A stretch of DNA of 19,201 nucleotides from Candidatus Woesearchaeota archaeon. GTDB lineage: Archaea > Nanobdellota > Nanobdellia > Woesearchaeales > WJKR01. Below are positions 1-6,212 of this stretch, in pieces. The position numbers and the translations under genes are program-made. Positions within the stretch are counted from its first letter, which is position 1; every line of letters starts with the position of its first letter. The stretch covers positions 1 through 19,201 of the forward strand of contig WJKR01000028.1 of assembly GCA_014729015.1 (NCBI GenBank), written 5' to 3'. Under the pieces are notes generated by a model. That model worked only from the letters and a program-made list of their open reading frames with translations. It did not search any database and was not told the DNA's origin.

Positions 1-31
1 GTAGTAAGGAACGCTTATAAACATTGTTTGA

Positions 32-64
32 TTGAAACATATATGTTCAAAAAAATGTTTTGAA
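32..64. promoter_or_regulatory. Two overlapping AT-rich inverted repeats
   Basis: Two inverted repeats share one arm. Positions 32-50 read TTGAA-(A)CATATATG-TTCAA, and positions 46-64 pair TTCAAAA (46-52) with TTTTGAA (58-64). The alternating TTGAA/TTCAA half-sites resemble an operator for a dimeric regulator. On the minus strand a TATA-like TTTATAAG follows at about 13-20, so this could control a leftward gene outside the window. The second repeat could instead act as an RNA hairpin downstream of the Pro/Gln-rich gene. The function is inferred; only the symmetry is seen. Confidence 0.3.
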
Positions 65-86
65 GAAACTATTATTTATAAATGTC

Positions 87-965
87 CTATTTGTTGACGT
101 TGAACACGTTCGTCAGGTCGACCTTTGACTCTTCAGGTTCTTGCGTATCCTTCTTCTCTGGCTGCGCTTGCGCTTCTGGCTGTTCTGGCTGCTGCTCTGC
201 TGCAGGTGCTGGCGGTTGCTTTGGTTGTTGTTCCGGCGGGGTTGGTGGTTGCTCTTGTGCTTGCGTTTCTGGTGCTGGTGATTGTTTTTGCGGTGGCGCT
301 TGTTGCTCCTCAGCGGCCGCCGGGGGTTGCTCAGGGGAAGGGGGTGCTTGCTGCTCAGGTTGTTGTTCCTGCGGTGCGGGTTGGGCTGGCTCTTCCGGCG
401 GTGCCTGTGGCGGAGCGGGGGGTTCTTCTTGCAGGGGTTGGTCGTTGTGCTCTGATTGTTGTTCCGGCGGGGTTGGTGGTTGCTCTTTCGGCGCTTGTTC
501 TTGCGCCTGCGCTTCTGGTTGCTCTTTCGGCTGCGCTGGTGCTGCTGGCTCCTTGGTGACTTCTGCGAGCGACCGCTCGTCGGTCGACGAGCTGTCGAGC
601 GTGACTTCTTGGGGTTGATTGAACTGCTCTTGGACGTTGTTGATGGCGTCGTTGAGCGCTTGGTTGTTGTGGCTAGGCGCAGTACCCTGCTCTTGTAGTG
701 CAGGGTTTTCCTGCGCCGTCGCCTCTTTTTCCCAGGGTTGATGCTGTGGTTGTGCTGGTTGTGTTGCAGGTTGATCGCGTTTGGTTTCGAAGTTCTTGAT
801 GGTGGAGTTCTTGTGTTCGTCGAAGTGCTTGGTGGCTTTTTCTTCGGTGTCGGTCATGCTTTCTGCCATCCTCACTGCTTCTGACTCTGATGCTGCGAGG
901 CCGTTGTTCTTGAGCGTTTCTGCGAGTTGCCGGACTTTGTCGTTCTGGACTTGTTGGAAGTTCAT
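87..965 (-). CDS. Pro/Gln/Glu/Ala-rich low-complexity protein with a short helical N-terminal domain
   Basis: The 292-aa product has two parts. Residues 1 to about 70 look like an ordinary folded helical segment, with a motif like LAETLKNNGLAASESEA that resembles short N-terminal motifs of DPANN hypothetical proteins (recalled, not searched). The rest, to about residue 280, is almost entirely Pro, Gln, Glu and Ala, with the decapeptide EQPPTPPEQQ occurring twice. There is no signal peptide or membrane segment, so it is probably a cytoplasmic, extended, disordered protein. I chose the ATG at 965 because GGGTG lies 7 nt upstream; an in-frame upstream start at 986 lacks such a site. The gene has its own TATA box. 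The function is unknown; a scaffold or spacer role would be a guess. Long open frames on the opposite strand are by-products of the biased composition. Confidence 0.75.
   Translation of the reverse strand: MNFQQVQNDKVRQLAETLKNNGLAASESEAVRMAESMTDTEEKATKHFDEHKNSTIKNFETKRDQPATQPAQPQHQPWEKEATAQENPALQEQGTAPSHNNQALNDAINNVQEQFNQPQEVTLDSSSTDERSLAEVTKEPAAPAQPKEQPEAQAQEQAPKEQPPTPPEQQSEHNDQPLQEEPPAPPQAPPEEPAQPAPQEQQPEQQAPPSPEQPPAAAEEQQAPPQKQSPAPETQAQEQPPTPPEQQPKQPPAPAAEQQPEQPEAQAQPEKKDTQEPEESKVDLTNVFNVNK
225..256. repeat. 32-bp direct repeat, copy 1
   Basis: This stretch is identical to 456-487 (offset 231 bp) and lies inside the Pro/Gln-rich gene, where it encodes the repeated decapeptide EQPPTPPEQQ. 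Identity at the DNA level points to a recent internal duplication or to slippage within the low-complexity region. Confidence 0.85.
456..487. repeat. 32-bp direct repeat, copy 2
   Basis: Second copy of the 225-256 repeat, in the same orientation and the same reading frame of the Pro/Gln-rich gene. The pair could mediate length changes of the disordered region by recombination or slippage. Confidence 0.85.
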
Positions 966-1020
966 GGAGATACACCCGAATATCAATACTTACTATTTGG
1001 GTATACAAAAGTAGCTACTA

Positions 1021-1034
1021 ATATATAAATATTT
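1021..1034 (-). promoter_or_regulatory. TATA-box promoter of the Pro/Gln-rich gene
   Basis: On the minus strand this AT-only run reads AAATATTTATATAT. It lies about 60 nt before the ATG at 965, which predicts a leader of roughly 35 nt carrying the GGGTG ribosome binding site (973-977). This is one of the few genes here with a true 5' leader. Confidence 0.5.
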
Positions 1035-1038
1035 TGTT

Positions 1039-1782
1039 TTAGTTGTGAGAATGACGCTCATGCCTGTCCTCACCGACGAACCATGACGCCACGAACACCA
1101 AGACCACATAGAGCAAGCTAGGGACAAGCACCCACTGGAACCAGAAAAACGGCACGAGCTCCAACGCAGCCAAAGGGACCAACGCAGCGACACACACCTT
1201 CACGAGCTGCTTCACACCCAACGAGAACCTCGCCAGCCGAGTGATGAGGAGCCCCAGCACGACGCAAACACCGACCAGCACCGCGCTCTGCACCAAGAAC
1301 AACAACCCAACAACCAACACCAACGAAGGCAGCAACAAGACAGCCAGAACCGTGAACCACGACTCATACATGTCCACGTACGACAACACGTTGGCCGCAG
1401 ACGTCCACGAGACGGACCGTACCCCCTGCCAGAGCGGTTTGCGGACATGGACGCCCTCCTCATTGACCAAGACGCGCTCCCCGGACAGGTTCTCCTGCTC
1501 CAAGTCAACGACGACCAACGGGCGCTCCGCAACCATGACCGGTCCCTGCATGGAGACATTGGCATCGAGCTGCAACGTGTCGAACGCGGAGAACTTGTCT
1601 GCCAAGCTATGCGGCAGCATGACAAGCGACGGCACGCCGAGGACGACCATAAGCAGGACCGCTATGCCGAACCAGGCGAAGAAGGTGCCGACGATCATCT
1701 TGAAAGGGTGCGCGGTCAAAGCACGATATTTTCCTGGCTGCCACGCGCGGATGCCCTGCCGCCACTGATCACGGAAGCTCAT
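1039..1782 (-). CDS. DUF1189-like multi-pass membrane protein
   Basis: The product is a 247-aa integral membrane protein of unknown biochemical role. It has a short amphipathic N-terminus (FRDQWRQGIRAWQPGKYRAL), one membrane helix at about 29-50, an external loop of about 90 residues (51-140), then four hydrophobic segments at about 142-166, 167-183, 193-213 and 217-236, and a His-rich tail. This topology, the length near 250 aa and the opening W..G.YR.L pattern fit the DUF1189 family. The family assignment is from memory and is moderate. The start at 1782 is 22 nt after the stop of the upstream methyltransferase, and a TATA-like TTTAAATA lies about 28 nt before it, so a leaderless transcript is possible as well as read-through. 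The gene is very A/C-rich on the plus strand, unlike the minus-strand genes further right. Confidence 0.7.
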   Translation of the reverse strand: MSFRDQWRQGIRAWQPGKYRALTAHPFKMIVGTFFAWFGIAVLLMVVLGVPSLVMLPHSLADKFSAFDTLQLDANVSMQGPVMVAERPLVVVDLEQENLSGERVLVNEEGVHVRKPLWQGVRSVSWTSAANVLSYVDMYESWFTVLAVLLLPSLVLVVGLLFLVQSAVLVGVCVVLGLLITRLARFSLGVKQLVKVCVAALVPLAALELVPFFWFQWVLVPSLLYVVLVFVASWFVGEDRHERHSHN

Positions 1783-1804
1783 ACGCTATCCCTAGACACT
1801 TCAC

Positions 1805-2323
1805 CTATTTAAACGCTTCTTTCTTGCACACAAAGATGAGGTCATGCCGATCCTCCTCGACGGACAGCACCGTGAACAGGTCGCCGAGCACGCCTACAAC
1901 CGTCTTCAACGCGTTGCTCTGCTTCAGGCAGGAGACGAACACGAAACCACCTTTTTTCACCACGCGCCATAATTCCTGGAGGCCCTGCGCCGGGTCAGCG
2001 AAGTTCTGCACTGACGTCACGCTGACACCCGCGGCGAACGTCTCCCCAGGGAACGGCAACGCCTCGGCCCGCCCCTGGATGATTTCCTGCTCTCCTCGAT
2101 ACTGTTTCCTCATGCCCGTGCTGGGCTCGATACCCGTGCACGGACGTCTGAGCGCCGCGGCGACGAGGTCCAGCCCGAACCCGGTGCCGCACCCGACATC
2201 CAAGACAGCTCCTTCAAGAAGCGTCTGTCCCTGCGCGAGGACGATGATGCGCCCGAGCTTACGTTCTTGCTCTGCCCGGTGCAGCTCATCGTATCCTGGA
2301 GCAAACTCATCATAGTACCCCAT
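1805..2323 (-). CDS. Class I SAM-dependent methyltransferase (UbiE/Methyltransf_11 type)
   Basis: The 172-aa protein has the Rossmann-fold methyltransferase signature. Motif I is LDVGCGTG at residues 41-48, an acidic strand-2 end is GIEPS (64-68), a motif II-like QGRAEALPF is at 83-91, and FADPAQGLQELWRVVKKGG (108-126) is the typical post-motif helix of Methyltransf_11 enzymes. The N-terminal YYDEFAPGYDEL is also characteristic of the family. The substrate cannot be told from sequence; the protein is short and lacks an obvious substrate domain after residue 170. The open frame extends upstream to 2503, but I chose the ATG at 2323 because homologues begin close to this motif and a TATA box sits about 28 nt upstream, suggesting a leaderless mRNA. 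The longer version would run across the divergent promoter region. Confidence 0.85.
   Translation of the reverse strand: MGYYDEFAPGYDELHRAEQERKLGRIIVLAQGQTLLEGAVLDVGCGTGFGLDLVAAALRRPCTGIEPSTGMRKQYRGEQEIIQGRAEALPFPGETFAAGVSVTSVQNFADPAQGLQELWRVVKKGGFVFVSCLKQSNALKTVVGVLGDLFTVLSVEEDRHDLIFVCKKEAFK
1806..1814 (-). promoter_or_regulatory. Possible TATA box for the DUF1189-like gene
   Basis: The minus strand reads GTTTAAATA, centred about 28 nt before the ATG at 1782 and overlapping the last codons of the methyltransferase. The spacing matches the other leaderless promoters here. The overlap with coding sequence means it may be coincidental. Confidence 0.35.
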
Positions 2324-2346
2324 GCCGTTGCGATAAACAGAAGATT

Positions 2347-2356
2347 TATAAAAACC
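2347..2356 (-). promoter_or_regulatory. TATA-box promoter of the methyltransferase gene
   Basis: TTTTTATAAA on the minus strand, centred about 28 nt upstream of the ATG at 2323, with no ribosome binding site between. This predicts transcription starting at or next to the start codon. It is divergent from the promoter at 2387-2398. Confidence 0.6.
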
Positions 2357-2386
2357 CTGTTTTTTTTGCGTCACTGTTTTCCGCAA

Positions 2387-2398
2387 AACATATAACAG
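2387..2398 (+). promoter_or_regulatory. TATA-box promoter of the thiol-oxidoreductase operon
   Basis: AAACATATAAC-type box on the plus strand. The predicted transcription start is near 2419, leaving a leader of about 17 nt with a G-run (2424-2429) ahead of the ATG at 2436. It also argues against an upstream in-frame ATG at 2403, which would lie too close to the box. Confidence 0.5.
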
Positions 2399-2435
2399 GC
2401 GCATGAAACTTTCTTTCATGCTTGGGGGGTTGTGC

Positions 2436-2798
2436 ATGCCAAAGAAGACAACAACCATTATCACGGTCATTGTTCTCCTCATTATAGGATTGCTCATCAT
2501 CATCTTCCAAGGAAGGAAAGACTACGACGCCTTCGCGACCTGCCTCGCAGACCAAGGATTCATCATGGCAGGGTCAGATCACTGCAACCACTGCCAAACC
2601 CAGAAGCAGATGTTCAGAGGAGCGTTCGAAGACGTTATCATCCCAAGAGGCGCGTACAAGAACTGCGACTACGACAGCCAATGGTGTGAACAAGTAGGCA
2701 TCAGCGGCTACCCGACCTGGGTCACGCCTGACGGCAACCACCTGCTCGGCACCCAATCATTCACTACGCTCAAAAGGATATCAGGATGCAATCTCTAA
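2436..2798 (+). CDS. Membrane-anchored thioredoxin-like protein, resembling the Trx domain of VKOR fusions
   Basis: A 120-aa protein with one N-terminal membrane anchor (residues 7-24) followed by a short extracytoplasmic thioredoxin fold. The redox motif is CNHC (50-53) in the context GSDHCNHCQTQKQMF, and the cis-proline loop is GISGYPTW (88-95). Both closely resemble the thioredoxin domain fused to bacterial VKOR proteins, where this domain passes electrons from substrates to the membrane quinone reductase. Extra cysteines at 36, 77, 84 and 118 match the Cys-rich pattern of that domain. No VKOR membrane domain is in the window, so the partner would be encoded elsewhere. The start at 2436 is preferred over the in-frame ATG at 2403 because of the G-rich site 6 nt upstream and the TATA spacing. 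The next gene follows after 16 nt, so the two are probably cotranscribed. Confidence 0.8.
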   Translation: MPKKTTTIITVIVLLIIGLLIIIFQGRKDYDAFATCLADQGFIMAGSDHCNHCQTQKQMFRGAFEDVIIPRGAYKNCDYDSQWCEQVGISGYPTWVTPDGNHLLGTQSFTTLKRISGCNL

Positions 2799-2814
2799 AG
2801 AAGAGGAGGACGAC

Positions 2815-4659
2815 ATGATGGTAAAAAATAAACCAACGGCACACCACACGCAACTAAAGAAACATGCGCCCAGAAAACCTGCGCACAAACACAGAGAGCA
2901 GGCGCCGCGACCACAGAAGAAACACGCCGCGCAACACCGTGCACCGCAGAAGAAGCACGGAGACAATGACCTGCTCAAGAACGTCGCCATCATCGTCCTC
3001 GCACTGGCGCTCGTCGCCGTACTCATCTGGGCGTTCACCAACGACAAGTCATTGACAGGCCGGCACCAAGCGACCCCGAACGCATCCCTCGCCTCAACCA
3101 GTGATTTCGATATCGACCCCGCCGTAACAGCAGCTATGCAAGAGCTCGCAGACGACAATCCTTACATGGGATCGCCGGACGCGCCGGTCACCGTTATAGA
3201 GTTCGCAGACTTCCAATGCGGGTACTGCGGCCTGTTCTGGAAGGAGACCCTGCCGCACATCAAAGAACAATTCATCGACACCGGCATCGTCAAGTTCGTC
3301 TACCGAGACTTCGCCATCTACGCGCAGAAAGCGGCGGAAGCCGCGCAGTGCGCGCACGAGCAAGGAAAGTTCTGGGAGTACCACGACCTGCTCTTCGCGA
3401 ACCAACAAGCGCAGGACGAGAACAGCCTAAAGAAGTACGCCGCTGACATCGGCCTCGACGTCACCGCGTTCGAGGAATGCTTGAGCAGCGGCAAGCACGC
3501 CGACGAGGTGCGGACCGACGGCCTCGCCGCGACCGAGAATGGCTTTGGCGGCACGCCCGGATTTATCATCAACGGCCAGAAGATTACGGGAGCGCTCCCA
3601 TACCAGGACTTCCTCGGCAGTATCTGTGCCGCTGTGCCCACAGCAGAGCCGTGCACCGACATCGTGCAGTTCACCGTCACCGTGCTGAGCGACGAGGCGT
3701 GCACGGGTTGCGACGTTGCAGGCATCAAGGCCACGACAACAAGCCTGTTCCCAGGAGCGACCTACAAGGACGTCGACGCCTCAACAGAGGAAGGACAGGA
3801 ACTGATAGAGCAGCACCAGCTCGAGTACGCGCCAGCATTCCTGTTCCCGCAGGACGTGGCCGAGACGATGACCTGGGAGAGCCAGCCGGAAATCCAAGGG
3901 CACTTCATCGCCATCGATGATGGTTACCGATTGAAGGACGCGTCGATAGGCGCTGCGTGGCCGCTGAACGAGGAAGCGCAGGAAGCGTACCGCAACCGGT
4001 TCGAGACCTATGCTGGCGAGAACCTCGACGTGCTCGGCGCCACCAGTGACAAGCCGCGATTGGACTACTTTGTCATGGCTTTCTGCCCCTACGGCAACCC
4101 CGCCGACGAGGCGGCCGCAGCCGTGCATGGCCTGCTCGGCGATGCCGTCGACATAGTACCACATTACATCATTGGCCTCCAGGACGGGCAGATGTCCTCC
4201 TTGCACGGCGTTGGGGAAGGCAACCAAGGCGTCCGCGAGCTCTGCGCGCTGGAAGAATACGGGTATGACGCGTTCTTCTCCTTCGTGGAAGCGACGAACG
4301 CGCAATGCGCTTCCGGGAATGTCGAGACGTGCTGGGAAGCCGCGGCTGCGGCTGGCGGCCTGACCGAGTCGCAGATAGCGGGCGTCAACGCCTGCTTTGA
4401 CGATCGTTGGACCGACATCACGACCGCGCAATCAACCACGAACTACGCGTTGCGGACCATCAACCCGAGGAATCAGCATGAGCTCATACCACCGCTGAGC
4501 TCGCCGACATTCTTGATCAACGGCGAGGCCTACCTCGGCAGCAGGGACGCGGAGTCGCTCAAGCAAGCGCTCTGCGACGCGTTTGTGGGTGGTGAGGAAC
4601 CATCTGCTTGCGGGACCACGTTGACCCAGGATGCCGCGGCCAGTTCCGGGAGCTGCTAA
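2815..4659 (+). CDS. Membrane-anchored DsbA-like protein with three tandem thioredoxin-fold domains
   Basis: A 614-aa extracytoplasmic disulfide oxidoreductase. Residues 1-50 form a very basic His/Lys/Pro-rich cytoplasmic tail, and 57-73 are a membrane anchor. Domain 1 (about 110-275) is a DsbA/Thioredoxin_4 fold with redox motif CGYC (135-138) and cis-proline loop GTPGF (246-250). Domain 2 (about 285-385) is thioredoxin-like with CTGC (296-299) and a candidate cis-proline at YAPAF. Domain 3 (about 415-590) has MAFCPYGN (421-428), which keeps only the first cysteine of a CxxC, and a cis-proline loop SPTFLIN (563-569), a GILT/DsbA-like arrangement. A short tail ends in a terminal Cys614. The start has GAGGAGGA at 2803-2810, and a second ATG follows directly. 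The three domains could relay electrons or act on different substrates; this is inference. It probably shares an operon with the upstream Trx protein. Confidence 0.85.
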   Translation: MMVKNKPTAHHTQLKKHAPRKPAHKHREQAPRPQKKHAAQHRAPQKKHGDNDLLKNVAIIVLALALVAVLIWAFTNDKSLTGRHQATPNASLASTSDFDIDPAVTAAMQELADDNPYMGSPDAPVTVIEFADFQCGYCGLFWKETLPHIKEQFIDTGIVKFVYRDFAIYAQKAAEAAQCAHEQGKFWEYHDLLFANQQAQDENSLKKYAADIGLDVTAFEECLSSGKHADEVRTDGLAATENGFGGTPGFIINGQKITGALPYQDFLGSICAAVPTAEPCTDIVQFTVTVLSDEACTGCDVAGIKATTTSLFPGATYKDVDASTEEGQELIEQHQLEYAPAFLFPQDVAETMTWESQPEIQGHFIAIDDGYRLKDASIGAAWPLNEEAQEAYRNRFETYAGENLDVLGATSDKPRLDYFVMAFCPYGNPADEAAAAVHGLLGDAVDIVPHYIIGLQDGQMSSLHGVGEGNQGVRELCALEEYGYDAFFSFVEATNAQCASGNVETCWEAAAAAGGLTESQIAGVNACFDDRWTDITTAQSTTNYALRTINPRNQHELIPPLSSPTFLINGEAYLGSRDAESLKQALCDAFVGGEEPSACGTTLTQDAAASSGSC

Positions 4660-4677
4660 GAATGTTCTTGTTCCATA

Positions 4678-4688
4678 TTTTTTTAAAT
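4678..4688 (+). promoter_or_regulatory. TATA-box promoter of the second DsbA-like gene
   Basis: TTTTTTTAAAT centred about 25 nt before the ATG at 4709, with no ribosome binding site in between. The position supports 4709 as a leaderless start and separates this gene from the upstream operon. Confidence 0.55.
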
Positions 4689-4708
4689 CAGGCGTGGTTC
4701 CGAAACCC

Positions 4709-5659
4709 ATGATCTGCGTCGTCGCACTCATCGTCTTCGCCGTCCTGGCAGTTTTCTCCGCTCGATACAAGCCGTTGGCGGGAGAGGCGTTCGACTGCGT
4801 CTTTCGCAGGGTGACCTTGCGCAGATGTCGTTCCGGCCTGGACAAGCAGCTGAAGAGCCAGATCACCGGCAGGGTCATGCGTCGCAATAAGAGGGTCGGC
4901 CGTTTTCTTTATCATCATTTCGAGGTGTTCAGCTGGTTGTTCCTCATCCTCCTCATCCTGTCCTTGGCGCAAGTCGGCGCCAGCGCATACAACCTCGTCG
5001 TGTACGGCAACTGCTACGGCTTGGACGACGAGGGATTCTGCGTCTTCGATCCCCTCGCGGTCGGTCATGAGAAGGTCTCGTTGTGCACTGACGGCGCGCA
5101 GGCGGTCGGTCATGAGTCTCTCGTCGCCCCTGATTATTCATTGCTCGCCGGCAATCCGCGGACGGGCAGCGCTACTGCTCGAGTGACCGTTATAGAGTTC
5201 GGCTGCTTCGGCTGCCCGAACACTGCCGAGCAGGCGCCCGCAGTGAAGGAGTTGGTCGAACACTTCGGACAGGACATCCAGTTCGTCTTCGTCGACTTGC
5301 CCTTGCTGCATCATGACTACGCGGCGGAGGCGTCCTTGGCGGCGCAGTGCGTGTACGAGCAGGACGCGATGGCGTATTGGCGCTACCATTTCCTGTTGTT
5401 CCGGCATCAAGAAGAGCTTTCCCCTGCTCATCTACGTGCGTGGGCAGGGCAACTAGGCATTGCCATGCTTGCTTTTGACCGGTGCGTGGCGAGTGACGAG
5501 GCGCAAGTGGCCGTCGACGGTGACGTGGCGCTTGCCCACGACGTCGGCATCTACGGTACCCCGACGTTCTTCATCGATGACGAGCCGGTCGTAGGTGTGA
5601 AGTCGTTCCGATTCTTGCGGGAAAAGGTTGCGCGGGCCTTGGCAGAAGCAAACAATTAA
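4709..5659 (+). CDS. Two-TM DsbA-like thiol-disulfide oxidoreductase
   Basis: A 316-aa protein. Residues 1-18 are hydrophobic. A basic cytoplasmic segment with Cys30 and Cys40 in the pattern FDCVFRRVTLRRC follows, then a second membrane helix at about 74-97, then an extracytoplasmic Thioredoxin_4/DsbA domain at about 155-310. The redox motif is CFGC (166-169) in VIEFGCFGCP and the cis-proline loop is GTPTFFI (283-289). The conserved basic double-Cys module before the second helix looks like part of a fixed architecture (recalled from archaeal proteins, not searched). I chose ATG 4709 over an open frame beginning at 4631, because 4631 lies inside the previous gene and a TATA box sits 25 nt upstream of 4709. 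It is the third thioredoxin-fold gene in a row and presumably oxidises or isomerises exported proteins. Leucine codon use shifts from CTC/CTG to TTG from here on. Confidence 0.82.
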   Translation: MICVVALIVFAVLAVFSARYKPLAGEAFDCVFRRVTLRRCRSGLDKQLKSQITGRVMRRNKRVGRFLYHHFEVFSWLFLILLILSLAQVGASAYNLVVYGNCYGLDDEGFCVFDPLAVGHEKVSLCTDGAQAVGHESLVAPDYSLLAGNPRTGSATARVTVIEFGCFGCPNTAEQAPAVKELVEHFGQDIQFVFVDLPLLHHDYAAEASLAAQCVYEQDAMAYWRYHFLLFRHQEELSPAHLRAWAGQLGIAMLAFDRCVASDEAQVAVDGDVALAHDVGIYGTPTFFIDDEPVVGVKSFRFLREKVARALAEANN

Positions 5660-5663
5660 AAAT
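5654..5663 (+). promoter_or_regulatory. TATA-like promoter of the ribL-like gene
   Basis: AATTAAAAAT, overlapping the stop of the DsbA-like gene and centred about 27 nt before the ATG at 5686. There is no ribosome binding site, so this looks like a leaderless start. Confidence 0.4.
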
Positions 5664-5685
5664 CCTGTTTCTCTTCGTGCTTGCC

Positions 5686-6093
5686 ATGAAGAAGGTGATG
5701 GTGTTCGGCTCGTTCGATATCGTGCATGACGGCCATCGGTCGTTGTTCAAGCAGGCGAAGCGCCACGGCGATTACTTGGTCGTGGTGGTCTCACGTGACG
5801 CGACGTATGCATCCTTGCGCGGCCACAAGCCGTTGCATGGCGAGCAGGAACGGCTGCGGAACGTGGCGGAAGAGCTATTGGTGGACGAGGCGGTGCTGGG
5901 CGATACGAAGGACGCGTATCGCGTGGTGCGCGAGCATCGTCCGCCTGTCATCTGTTTGGGCTATGACCAGCAAGCGTTCGTGGACCGGTTGCAGGAGAAG
6001 CTGCGGTCATGCAATTTGCGTTCTACGAAACTGGTGCGGTTGGAGCCGTTTCGTCCTGAGCGGTTCAAGAGTTCTTTGCTGAAGAAGTTGTGA
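5686..6093 (+). CDS. ribL: Cytidylyltransferase-fold nucleotidyltransferase, probable FAD synthetase
   Basis: A 135-aa protein of the HxGH nucleotidyltransferase superfamily. The nucleotide-binding signature is GSFDIVHDGH (8-17), a LGYDQQ loop sits at 91-96, and the C-terminal SSLLKKL corresponds to the second conserved ATP-binding segment. Size and pattern (VVSRDAT, RLRNVAEELLVDEAVLGD) fit archaeal RibL, which adenylates FMN to FAD using CTP or ATP. A glycerol-3-phosphate or other cytidylyltransferase of the same family cannot be excluded. An in-frame GTG at 5677 precedes the ATG, but the TATA spacing favours the ATG. The stop lies 5 nt from the 3' end of the convergent tRNA gene. Confidence 0.75.
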   Translation: MKKVMVFGSFDIVHDGHRSLFKQAKRHGDYLVVVVSRDATYASLRGHKPLHGEQERLRNVAEELLVDEAVLGDTKDAYRVVREHRPPVICLGYDQQAFVDRLQEKLRSCNLRSTKLVRLEPFRPERFKSSLLKKL

Positions 6094-6097
6094 AAAA
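6093..6097 (-). terminator. Oligo-T stop signal after tRNA-Val
   Basis: The minus strand reads TTTTT two bases after the discriminator base of the tRNA, overlapping the stop of the convergent ribL-like gene. Oligo-T tracts are the usual archaeal termination signal. Confidence 0.45.
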
Positions 6098-6098
6098 C

Positions 6099-6173
6099 TG
6101 GGCCCGCCCGGATTCGAACCGGGGACCCCTTCCACGTCAAGGAAGTGTCATAGCCGGACTAGACCACGGGCCC
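6099..6173 (-). tRNA. tRNA-Val (anticodon GAC)
   Basis: A 75-nt cloverleaf on the minus strand. The acceptor arms GGGCCCG and CGGGCCC pair perfectly. The D arm closes with GTC/GAC and contains AGTCCGG. The anticodon stem CTTCC/GGAAG encloses the loop TTGACGT with anticodon GAC (codon GUC, valine). The variable loop is GGGTC and the T arm is CCCGG-TTCGAAT-CCGGG. The discriminator is A73. CCA is not encoded and must be added after transcription, and there is no intron. It lies just downstream of secD in the same orientation, with a T-rich segment between them that can serve as its promoter. Confidence 0.95.
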
Positions 6174-6200
6174 GTTGCGTGTCTGCGAACAAAACACTGC

Positions 6201-6209
6201 TTAAAAAAC
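6201..6209 (-). promoter_or_regulatory. TATA box of tRNA-Val / T-rich end of secD
   Basis: The minus strand reads GTTTTTTAA about 32 nt before the tRNA 5' end and directly after the secD stop. It can act as the tRNA TATA box, as the secD terminator (six T), or as both. Confidence 0.4.
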
Positions 6210-6212
6210 TTC

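Noticed and set aside
82..698. Long plus-strand frames rich in Cys/Gly/Ser or Leu/Val/Ala opposite the Pro/Gln-rich gene
   Set aside because: They are mirror images of the biased composition (Pro, Gln and Ala codons read backwards), with no promoter or ribosome binding site and no plausible protein character.
2324..2503. N-terminal extension of the methyltransferase
   Set aside because: It would cross the divergent promoters and overlap the coding start of the thioredoxin-like gene; homologues begin at the YYDEFAPGYDEL region.
4631..4708. Upstream extension of the second DsbA-like gene into the preceding gene
   Set aside because: No ribosome binding site, and the TATA box at 4678-4688 lies inside the extension; the ATG at 4709 is correctly spaced from it.
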